This document shows, one piece after another, positions 24,101 to 26,786 of a stretch of 26,786 nucleotides of DNA. The notes below the pieces were generated by a model that did not search any database, had not been told where the DNA came from, and saw only the letters and a list, made by a program, of their open reading frames with translations. Within the stretch, counting starts at the first letter, position 1; every line of letters begins with the position of its first letter. Made by a program: the position numbers and the translations under genes. The DNA comes from Phallusia fumigata (Eukaryota > Chordata > Ascidiacea > Phlebobranchia > Ascidiidae): assembly GCA_008931825.1 (NCBI GenBank), contig QXVZ01022792.1, positions 1-26,786 on the forward strand, read 5' to 3'.

Positions 24101-26786
24101 CAAGTTTTGTTTTAGCTGACAAAAATTTATACATCGCGCGTGCTTAAACCTTCGATAATCATTCTACAATGTTCATGAGATTTTGCGCCCAGCGCAGAGC
24201 GTCACTTTTATTACACCACCGATCATGGAGCACTTGAAAAATTGCTCGTTGCCGAGTACTCGGGTACTGGCCCGGCTCGGCCAATGTATTTTACCTAACA
24301 CATCGGGTACTTCTGTTTAGTATCATGTCCTACCCCAATACAATATTTATCCAAATCGCACCACAACGTTGAGTAAAACTGTGTAAAATTGCTTTATGCG
24401 ACAGGTGCGCCAATCAACGTTGCATCTTCTCGTACTTCAAATGTGACGGCGACAACGATTGTGGCGATGGCTCGGACGAGTATCACTGTCCTCGATTCAC
24501 CGACAAAGAATGCGTTCACCAATTTGGAATTGACTACCAAGGTACCGTGCGCTGCTCAAGTAATAGACGTCCTAAGTCCATAAGCAACATATATAAATGA
24601 GTTTTGGCAACACGTTGCCACATCAGCTGGAAACAGTGGTACTCGAAGTTATAGGGTTCGTTGAGTTAGTCACTAGGATTTGCCTAAAATCAGCACACAT
24701 TATGATTTGGTAAATGTGTGTACAAAACTTACCTTTAACAAGGTTGAGTACCACTGATCCAATTTAGTAGGATTTTCCAATTCTTTATTGTATTTTAACT
24801 TGTACCATACAGCCGTACGGAGTACACTACGTTGATCATTCAATTTGTGACCACTTGGCTATTTAATATGGCCCGCAACAGAATTTTGTAAAAGCATGCA
24901 ACATGGCATCAAAAGTCAAAACCACCACGTGTGTGTGTGTATAAATATTCCTTCGCAACTATTAGCAATTTATATTCATGATACAATCCTATTATGACGT
25001 GAAACTTTCTTGAAAAACGCCACTTGATATTTTTGTGACGTAACAGGAATTTGAAAATCATTTTTTTGGAGCCTGTCCGCCGTAGTTTTGTGCAACTCAT
25101 GAGGCCCGAAGTACCAAATAGATTCCCCATCCTTTCATTAAAGTGTTCTCTCCTAAACTCAATAGCTAGAGCATATACCGCACGTTTTTTTGCAAATAGG
25201 AAAGAGAAGTTACACGAAAACGGGTAAGACGTGCCAACGTTGGGACAGCAATACACCCCACAGACCCAATTACCGGCCCCAGGTTGCCACTAACAACTAT
25301 TGCCGTAACCCTGACAACGACCGTCATGGCCCATGGTGCTACACTATTGAGGCCGGTACAAGGTATGTTTTCTGGACCTTAATAATATGTAGTCATTTTT
25401 TCTGGTTCGCTTTCACATGTATTTAGTCGTTCGAAATGTTCACGTAGAGACAGGGTGAATATGTATTTTAGCTTTTTTTGTACGACGTTCGTCAGATTTT
25501 GCAGCACTTTTATTGCTCTTTACGCGAGAAAAATGAACAATTGCGATGATCAGCATCGAGTACCTTTGTACGCTGTCTTGCTTCCGTCGTTCACAAAACA
25601 TGCGAAATATATATTTGTTTAGTCTTATTTAGAAAAGATCGCTTGACGATTACGATTGCGCAAAGACTACAAGGCGATTGATCCTTTTTGCAACTCCATT
25701 AATTCAATTTGTTTATTGCAACAACAGGCACTGACTTAATGAGCAGCTTCATTAATAACAAACTGCCAGAGTTTTGTATCAGCGTTTGCTTTACAATGTA
25801 TTCACTATATACATTTGTGTTTTAAATCAATTGAACATATTCTCTACAACAAGTCTGAACACTGGTTGTTTGTGGTCGGTTCATAGATGAACTCGAATCC
25901 CGCAAAACAAATAAAACCGCATCTTCGCTGTTACATTTTGGTATTTTACTCCCTCAGGTGGGAATACTGTGGGATTCCGCTCTGTGGCTCTTCTACCAAC
26001 GCCACCACCTCCCCCACAACACCGACCGTGACGTGCCGTGACGACCAGACATTCTGTGGCTATTACAACGCCACGCGACGTTGTGTGAGCAACAGATACG
26101 TTTGCGATGGAACAGACGACTGTGGAAACGGCTACGACGAAAAAAACTGTCACCAAGCGTGTAACACTGGTAAGCAAAGTTGTTTCTTTACCGTGGGGTT
26201 TCTGCCTATAGCAGAATGACTTTCATTTTATATCAGGAAAAATTTTGCGCCAATAAGCGACTGTTAATACGATTGCATCACAAGCTATTCCCTATATACA
26301 AGTATATCGTATAGTTACCTTTTGAATTTACCTACTCTGTAAGTCCGTGCCTTATGTCCTTCTGGTTGAAAAAAGTTATATACCTGTTTTTTTAGCAAAC
26401 TACTAGTTAAATACAGTTTATCTTTTTAATGCAATTTTAACTCATTGTCTGTGGCTCCACCCTGGCTGGTAAATTGCACTGTACTTATTGCCCAAGTTCG
26501 TCGATTTATAAACGACATCACACATTTTAGATGTAACTAGAAAAATTAACCGTATTTAATTTCCCAAAACCAAATGTTTTTTCCGTTTTCTTTTCATATT
26601 TTAATATACACCAATTTACCGGTGAACAGAAACTCCAGGTATTGATCGTATAACTCACACACTAGAAACTTACAACCTAATTTAAAATTAAACTGTAGGG
26701 AGCGTTTCTGTTCAATCGCTTGAAAAAATCCAAGCGAACTTAGGCGACACAATGCAAAACACATTTATGTTTTACAGCATTAGCAT
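2980..26786 (+). CDS. SORL1-like: SORL1/SorLA-like VPS10p-YWTD-LDLa receptor with an inserted kringle; 28 exons, 3' end outside the window
   Basis: This is a type I endosomal/Golgi sorting receptor of the VPS10p family. SorLA proteins bind cargo in the lumen and shuttle it between the trans-Golgi network, endosomes and the cell surface. Joining 28 exons gives 4636 coding bases (1545 codons plus one base) with every splice phase compatible. Order: signal peptide (about 1-24); propeptide ending in RHKR at 94-97; VPS10p propeller with Asp-box motifs (near 152, 203, 247, 462, 540 and 581) and WGDHGG at 559-564; 10CC with cysteines 642, 660, 677, 692, 694, 701, 715, 732, 752 and 768; degenerate YWTD propeller (about 780-1018); EGF-like region (about 1019-1097); seven LDLa repeats (1098-1403); kringle (C1411-C1484); an eighth LDLa. 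VPS10p plus YWTD plus LDLa in one chain is diagnostic of SorLA; sortilin and SorCS lack the last two. The kringle is not part of vertebrate SORL1. The gene must continue past 26786. Confidence 0.9.
3168..4342 (+). other. Intron 1, no gene seen
   Basis: Donor GTTGGT, acceptor TTATTTAG. It holds unrelated short open frames with no recognisable domain. CAGTAGTTCTTGAGCC near 3208 resembles a hAT left end, but no right end is found. Confidence 0.6.
4343..4507 (+). CDS. SORL1-like: Exon 2: propeptide with furin-type cleavage site
   Basis: Residues 63-118. A charged segment ([11 protein letters not shown]) leads to the basic site R94-H-K-R97 followed by S98, the RxKR pattern cut by furin-like convertases. 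Family members carry such a site to release the propeptide that blocks premature ligand binding. The acceptor is TTATTTAG; the donor GTAAGT at 4508 leaves phase 2. Confidence 0.88.
4681..4807 (+). CDS. SORL1-like: Exon 3: VPS10p domain, first blade
   Basis: Residues 118-160. [15 protein letters not shown] followed by the Asp-box SHDYG (152-156) matches the start of the SorLA ten-bladed propeller. GTGCCAG acceptor, GTAAGT donor at 4808, ends in phase 0. Confidence 0.9.
4808..5185 (+). other. Intron 3, nothing recognised
   Basis: AT-rich spacer bounded by GTAAGT and TATGTTTAG; contains an imperfect local repeat of AATGTATTATAATACA-type sequence near 4940..4985. Confidence 0.55.
5186..5522 (+). 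CDS. SORL1-like: Exon 4: VPS10p domain with two Asp-box blades
   Basis: Residues 161-273, the longest exon. It holds TTKDFG (203-208) and SDDFGRSW (248-255), both Asp-box motifs that mark propeller blades. It ends GCTGCAG/GTAACT in phase 1. Confidence 0.92.
5523..6709 (+). other. Intron 4, possible decayed SINE relative
   Basis: Bounded by GTAACT and TTATCAG. A stretch near 5690..5900 (GATGAGTTTAATTTGG, TTTTGCGAGCAA) loosely resembles the SINE body at 2400..2520. No gene is recognised. Confidence 0.4.
6710..6895 (+). CDS. SORL1-like: Exon 5: VPS10p domain
   Basis: Residues 273-335. It contains [10 protein letters not shown] and [15 protein letters not shown], corresponding in order and character to the middle of the SorLA propeller. 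The ATTCGTTATCAG-type acceptor and GTAACT donor are in phase (1 to 1). Confidence 0.88.
7157..7272 (+). CDS. SORL1-like: Exon 6: VPS10p domain
   Basis: Residues 335-373. [18 protein letters not shown] followed by [11 protein letters not shown] resembles a SorLA blade. Acceptor TTGATTTAG, donor CAG/GTAGGC, ends in phase 0. Confidence 0.88.
7273..7717 (+). other. Intron 6, nothing recognised
   Basis: AT-rich sequence without coding or structured features. Confidence 0.55.
7718..7851 (+). CDS. SORL1-like: Exon 7: VPS10p domain
   Basis: Residues 374-418. [18 protein letters not shown] and [17 protein letters not shown] follow the family pattern (LYISE, FSLSLENV). Acceptor TTGTTGCAG, donor AG/GTACAG in phase 2. 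Confidence 0.9.
7981..8190 (+). CDS. SORL1-like: Exon 8: VPS10p domain with the FDKGG Asp-box
   Basis: Residues 418-488. [17 protein letters not shown] is followed by [10 protein letters not shown] (459-468), a strongly conserved SorLA/sortilin blade, and KINC. The acceptor is TTTCGCTCAG; the donor GTAAGT at 8191 leaves phase 2. Confidence 0.93.
8191..8604 (+). other. Intron 8, nothing recognised
   Basis: Donor GTAAGT, acceptor GAAAACAG. No supported feature inside. Confidence 0.55.
8605..8788 (+). CDS. SORL1-like: Exon 9: VPS10p domain
   Basis: Residues 488-549. [21 protein letters not shown] and the Asp-box-like [10 protein letters not shown] (540-549) match the family. Acceptor GAAAACAG, donor CAG/GTTAGT, ends in phase 0. 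Confidence 0.92.
9236..9321 (+). ncRNA. Pre-miRNA-like hairpin in intron 9
   Basis: Arms 9236..9266 and 9291..9321 are each 31 bases and pair with only three mismatches, around a 24-base loop. Size and shape fit a miRNA precursor, but a small palindromic mobile element would look the same. The inverted repeat is seen; any RNA function is inference. Confidence 0.4.
9653..9758 (+). CDS. SORL1-like: Exon 10: VPS10p domain with WGDHGG (first assembled copy)
   Basis: Residues 550-585. TWGDHGGVL (558-566) is one of the most conserved stretches in VPS10p domains. Acceptor AATGTTCAG, donor AAG/GTAAAG in phase 1, completing the Asp-box STNQGESW with exon 11. The 106-base exon appears again at 9891..9996 through a contig overlap; only one copy can be used, because two would shift the frame. 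Confidence 0.92.
9891..9996 (+). other. Artefactual second copy of exon 10
   Basis: Identical to 9653..9758 apart from a silent GGC/GGT change in the WGDHGG codons. It lies in the 237-base overlap between contigs meeting at the n at 9820. It should replace the first copy or be dropped, not be added to it. Confidence 0.9.
10209..10404. mobile_element. Decayed hAT-like non-autonomous element in intron 10
   Basis: Left end AGGGCTTCCGAAACTTATTG and right end, complemented, AGCACTTCCCAAACTAGGGG look like degraded terminal inverted repeats. No target-site duplication is found. Confidence 0.4.
10554..10693 (+). CDS. SORL1-like: Exon 11: VPS10p domain, last blades
   Basis: Residues 585-631. [19 protein letters not shown] then SWVIIQ is highly similar in order to the last propeller strands of SorLA. 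Acceptor TATCGTAG, donor CAG/GTCTGT, ends in phase 0. Confidence 0.93.
10694..11343 (+). other. Intron 11, nothing recognised
   Basis: AT-rich, no structured RNA, repeat or coding signal that I can support. Confidence 0.5.
11344..11469 (+). CDS. SORL1-like: Exon 12: start of the 10CC module
   Basis: Residues 632-673. [17 protein letters not shown] followed by C660 is the classic start of the VPS10p 10CC region (C642 and C660 are its first two cysteines). Acceptor TTATCAG, donor ACC/GTAAGT, ends in phase 0. Confidence 0.94.
11693..12592. mobile_element. hAT-like non-autonomous transposon, 900 bp, in intron 12
   Basis: Terminal inverted repeats are CATGGGTGCACAACC on the left and, complemented, CAGGGGTGCACAACC on the right. 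Flanks CTCTTAAG (11685..11692) and CACTTAAG (12593..12600) form an eight-base target-site duplication with one mismatch, the length typical of hAT elements. GC-rich GCGGCCGC blocks sit near the left end. No transposase frame is visible, so it would depend on an enzyme supplied elsewhere. Confidence 0.82.
12939..13161. other. Unmerged contig overlap around the n at 13050
   Basis: 12939..13049 is repeated exactly at 13051..13161 (111 bases). Entirely intronic, so only the length of intron 12 is affected. Confidence 0.92.
13201..13362 (+). CDS. SORL1-like: Exon 13: 10CC module, middle
   Basis: Residues 674-727 with five cysteines (677, 692, 694, 701, 715). [25 protein letters not shown] and VYCVP follow the family spacing. 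Acceptor ACTTTTTCAG, donor CAG/GTGAAT, ends in phase 0. Confidence 0.94.
13363..14272 (+). other. Intron 13, nothing recognised
   Basis: Donor GTGAAT, acceptor TACCACAG. No supported feature. Confidence 0.5.
14273..14438 (+). CDS. SORL1-like: Exon 14: end of 10CC, start of YWTD propeller
   Basis: Residues 728-783. C732, C752 and C768 complete the ten cysteines; [18 protein letters not shown] is a typical 10CCb stretch. It then runs into the first strand of the next propeller (FMIVSGLDG). Acceptor TACCACAG; donor GTATGT at 14439 leaves phase 1. Confidence 0.92.
14439..15026 (+). other. Intron 14, nothing recognised
   Basis: Donor GTATGT, acceptor CTTTACAG. No supported feature. Confidence 0.5.
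15027..15176 (+). CDS. SORL1-like: Exon 15: LDLR class B (YWTD-type) blade
   Basis: Residues 783-833. [13 protein letters not shown] followed by [19 protein letters not shown] is a class B blade with YWIN in the YWTD position. Acceptor CTTTACAG, donor CAG/GTTCGC in phase 1. Confidence 0.88.
15490..15662. mobile_element. Small hAT-like MITE in intron 15
   Basis: Left end CAGCGCTTCCCAAAATTAT and right end, complemented, CAGTGGTTTCCAACCTTAT are imperfect inverted repeats. Flanks TCCAGGTG (15482..15489) and CCCTGGTG (15663..15670) agree at six of eight positions. Confidence 0.6.
15800..16006 (+). CDS. SORL1-like: Exon 16: YWTD-type propeller
   Basis: Residues 833-902. [17 protein letters not shown] and VSMDGK are blade motifs, with YYSN replacing [17 protein letters not shown] begins the next blade. 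Acceptor CCATAAG is weak in pyrimidines, but phase and homology support it; donor GTAAGT at 16007, phase 1. Confidence 0.83.
16007..16413 (+). other. Intron 16, nothing recognised
   Basis: Donor GTAAGT, acceptor AATCACAG. No supported feature. Confidence 0.5.
16414..16617 (+). CDS. SORL1-like: Exon 17: YWTD-type propeller
   Basis: Residues 902-970. [18 protein letters not shown] and [19 protein letters not shown] are two class B blades; YWAN stands for YWTD, and the tetrapeptide split across the exon 16/17 junction reads FVAC. Acceptor AATCACAG, donor GTAAGT at 16618, phase 1. Confidence 0.88.
16683..16985. repeat. Cluster of GATTCG / CGAATC words in intron 17
   Basis: The six-base word or its complement occurs at about 16683, 16688, 16714, 16758, 16862, 16909 and 16980, with near matches at 16787 and 16838. 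Several are extended to AGGATTCG. Confidence 0.6.
17073..17218 (+). CDS. SORL1-like: Exon 18: end of YWTD-type propeller
   Basis: Residues 970-1018. [20 protein letters not shown] is the last recognisable blade (YWTT), followed by a short helix-like closing segment. Acceptor TTGTTTCAG, donor AAG/GTAAAT, ends in phase 0. Confidence 0.87.
17425..17544 (+). CDS. SORL1-like: Exon 19: EGF-like region, first half
   Basis: Residues 1019-1058. [17 protein letters not shown] has the Cys pattern of the EGF-like module that follows the propeller in SorLA and LRP proteins. Acceptor TTTCCGACAG, donor ACA/GTAAGT, ends in phase 0. Confidence 0.88.
17707..17823 (+). CDS. SORL1-like: Exon 20: EGF-like region, second half
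   Basis: Residues 1059-1097. [20 protein letters not shown] and the final TCV complete the cysteine-rich part. It ends GCGTA/GTAAGT in phase 0; that donor is also the first bases of the intron 20 minisatellite. Confidence 0.86.
17824..18202 (+). repeat. Minisatellite with a splice donor in every unit (intron 20)
   Basis: Six full units of 59 to 60 bases start at 17824, 17884, 17944, 18003, 18062 and 18143, with one truncated 21-base unit at 18122. Units start GTAAGT, GTGAGT, GTAAGT, GCAAGT, GTAAGT, GTAAGT and GTAAGT in positional order. The first is the functional donor of exon 20. Confidence 0.93.
18255..18393 (+). CDS. SORL1-like: Exon 21: LDLa repeat 1
   Basis: Residues 1098-1144. [23 protein letters not shown] and DGTDERDC give the six cysteines and the acidic calcium site of an LDL receptor class A repeat. 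Acceptor GGTGACAG, donor CAG/GTAAAT, phase 1. Confidence 0.93.
18394..18827 (+). other. Intron 21, nothing recognised
   Basis: AT-rich, no supported feature. Confidence 0.5.
18828..18990 (+). CDS. SORL1-like: Exon 22: LDLa repeat 2 and first half of repeat 3 (haplotype 1)
   Basis: Residues 1144-1198. [15 protein letters not shown] and [13 protein letters not shown] form repeat 2. [15 protein letters not shown] opens repeat 3, which is completed by exon 23. Acceptor TTTGCAG; donor GTATGA at 18991 leaves phase 2. Its second allele is partly present at 19357..19486. Confidence 0.92.
18861..19850. other. Allelic duplication around the n at 19356
   Basis: 18861..19355 and 19357..19850 are the same stretch, differing by scattered substitutions and a small indel. 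The copy boundaries fall exactly on the n. It holds most of exon 22 and the start of intron 22. Confidence 0.88.
19357..19486 (+). other. Alternative-allele copy of exon 22 (5' truncated)
   Basis: Begins abruptly at the n at 19356 inside repeat 2 with no splice acceptor and runs to the same donor as exon 22. It differs by a few substitutions, one changing CKNRRC to CQNRRC. It is the start of the alternative-haplotype contig, not an additional exon. Confidence 0.85.
20068..20172 (+). other. Alternative-allele copy of exon 23
   Basis: Same length and splice phases (2 to 2) as 21617..21721. It encodes [18 protein letters not shown] where the other allele has WFC and EVNC. It lies in the alternative-haplotype segment 19357..21055 and stands in place of exon 23, not beside it. 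Confidence 0.85.
20474..20827. mobile_element. hAT-like MITE, alternative allele
   Basis: Ends are CAGTGGTTCCCAACCTGGGG and, complemented, CAGTGGTGCCCACCCTTTTC. A perfect eight-base duplication ATTTAAGG flanks it (20466..20473, 20828..20835). Same insertion as 22025..22376. Confidence 0.88.
21057..21297. other. 241-base overlap with 19115..19355
   Basis: I see no difference between 21057..21297 and 19115..19355, whereas 19611..19850 differs at several sites. This shows which contigs belong to one haplotype. Confidence 0.88.
21617..21721 (+). CDS. SORL1-like: Exon 23: second half of LDLa repeat 3, start of repeat 4
   Basis: Residues 1198-1233. [18 protein letters not shown] carries the calcium-site acids of repeat 3; TCGPSSFQC opens repeat 4. 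Acceptor TTTTTTGTAG, donor GTAAGT at 21722, phase 2. This copy belongs to the same haplotype as 18828..18990. Confidence 0.91.
22025..22376. mobile_element. hAT-like MITE in intron 23
   Basis: The same 352-base insertion as in the alternative allele, with flanking ATTTAAGG on both sides (22017..22024 and 22377..22384). It predates the split of the two haplotypes. No coding capacity. Confidence 0.9.
22841..23058 (+). CDS. SORL1-like: Exon 24: LDLa repeats 4 (rest) and 5
   Basis: Residues 1233-1306. [16 protein letters not shown] with DGRDEVGC finishes repeat 4. [24 protein letters not shown] and FDELHC make repeat 5, whose SDE motif is FDE and whose preceding residues are NN, a weaker calcium site. 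Acceptor ACCTCCACAG, donor GTAAGC, phase 1. Confidence 0.92.
23332..23643. mobile_element. hAT-like MITE in intron 24
   Basis: Left end TAGACCAGTGTTTTTC and right end, complemented, TAGACCAGTGCTTCTC match at 13 of 16 positions. No clear target-site duplication. Confidence 0.7.
23807..24014 (+). CDS. SORL1-like: Exon 25: Pro/Thr linker, LDLa repeat 6, start of repeat 7
   Basis: Residues 1306-1375. [11 protein letters not shown] linker precedes [30 protein letters not shown] (repeat 6). CFGHLLEFR begins repeat 7, completed in exon 26. Acceptor GATTTCAG; donor GTGGGT at 24015, phase 2. Confidence 0.91.
24015..24404 (+). other. Intron 25, nothing recognised
   Basis: Donor GTGGGT, acceptor GCGACAG. 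A short GC-rich stretch near 24255..24285 (GAGTACTCGGGTACTGGCCC) is the only compositional oddity. Confidence 0.5.
24405..24541 (+). CDS. SORL1-like: Exon 26: LDLa repeat 7 (rest) and first part of the kringle
   Basis: Residues 1375-1421. [24 protein letters not shown] finish repeat 7; eight residues later [12 protein letters not shown] starts a kringle (C1411, first kringle cysteine). One exon carrying both domains ties the kringle to the receptor. Acceptor GCGACAG; donor CAAG/GTACCG, phase 1. Confidence 0.91.
24634..24756. mobile_element. Very short hAT-like MITE in intron 26
   Basis: CAGTGGTACTCGAAG at the left and, complemented, CAGTGGTACTCAACC at the right form terminal inverted repeats 123 bases apart. 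No target-site duplication is recognised. Confidence 0.65.
25200..25362 (+). CDS. SORL1-like: Exon 27: kringle core
   Basis: Residues 1421-1475. [35 protein letters not shown] and the final AGTR match the kringle consensus closely (C1432, C1455, C1467). The acceptor TGCAAATAG is AT-rich but in phase; donor AG/GTATGT, phase 2. Confidence 0.93.
25200..25362 (+). other. Kringle domain lysine-binding-site residues
   Basis: The kringle spans C1411 to C1484 (74 residues) over exons 26 to 28. In lysine-binding kringles of plasminogen the pocket uses an Asp pair, aromatic residues and a basic residue. Here PDND (D1459, D1461), W1466, Y1468, R1475 and W1476 sit at the matching motif positions. Retention of the pocket is seen; lysine binding is inferred. 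Confidence 0.65.
25363..25957 (+). other. Intron 27, nothing recognised
   Basis: Separates the kringle core from its last two cysteines. No supported feature inside. Confidence 0.5.
25958..26169 (+). CDS. SORL1-like: Exon 28: end of kringle, Thr-rich linker, LDLa repeat 8
   Basis: Residues 1475-1546. [10 protein letters not shown] gives the last two kringle cysteines (C1479, C1484). A Ser/Thr-rich linker ([12 protein letters not shown]) follows, then LDLa repeat 8 ([33 protein letters not shown]). Acceptor ACTCCCTCAG; donor ACTG/GTAAGC, phase 1. Translation continues in an exon at or beyond the right edge. Confidence 0.92.
26170..26777 (+). other. Start of intron 28, nothing recognised
   Basis: AT-rich; begins at donor GTAAGC and runs to a possible acceptor at 26777. 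Confidence 0.5.
26778..26786 (+). CDS. Possible start of exon 29 at the window edge
   Basis: An acceptor-like TATGTTTTACAG ends at 26777. Nine bases remain; in phase 1 they would continue Ala-Leu-Ala. Too short to assign to a domain. Confidence 0.3.

Noticed and set aside
1-26786. CRISPR array, prokaryotic operon or phage system
   Set aside because: Spliced genes with metazoan extracellular domains throughout; the only tandem repeat is a spacerless minisatellite.

Overview
This window looks like animal genomic DNA: AT-rich, with GT-AG introns and no bacterial-style operons. It carries most of one large plus-strand gene, a sortilin-related receptor of the SORL1 / SorLA (LR11) type. Twenty-eight coding exons (2980..26169) can be joined with consistent splice phases and no in-frame stop, giving about 1545 residues. 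The gene runs off the right edge, so the C-terminal part (further repeats, any fibronectin III domains, membrane segment, tail) is not seen. Compact introns, many small hAT-like elements, a tRNA-derived SINE and two visibly different alleles in one assembly fit a highly polymorphic marine invertebrate chordate such as a Ciona-like tunicate. That taxon is an inference, not proven here.

Layout. 1..2979 is upstream DNA with three decayed copies of a repeat and a minus-strand SINE. Exon 1 (2980..3167) encodes the signal peptide and exon 2 a furin-type RHKR propeptide site. Exons 2 to 14 encode the VPS10p propeller with Asp-box motifs and the complete ten-cysteine 10CC module. Exons 14 to 18 encode an LDLR class B (YWTD) propeller whose signature tetrapeptides are all altered. 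Exons 19 and 20 encode a cysteine-rich EGF-like part. Exons 21 to 28 encode LDL receptor class A repeats, and between the seventh and eighth repeat lies a complete kringle domain (exons 26 to 28). The kringle shares exons with both neighbouring LDLa repeats, so it belongs to this gene and is not an assembly chimera. It is the most unusual biological feature here.

Assembly condition. Single n characters at 9820, 13050, 19356 and 21056 mark contig joins with unmerged overlaps. Exon 10 is present twice by artefact. The segment 19357..21055 is an alternative allele lying between two contigs of the other haplotype, which themselves overlap identically for 241 bases (19115..19355 = 21057..21297). 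The true path is 13051..19355 joined to 21298 onward. Taken literally, the window would give a frameshifted VPS10p domain and false extra LDLa repeats.

Other non-coding signals include a minisatellite in intron 20 in which every unit starts with a splice-donor consensus, an 86-base pre-miRNA-like hairpin in intron 9, several hAT-type non-autonomous elements (two with clear target-site duplications), and a GATTCG-rich intron 17.
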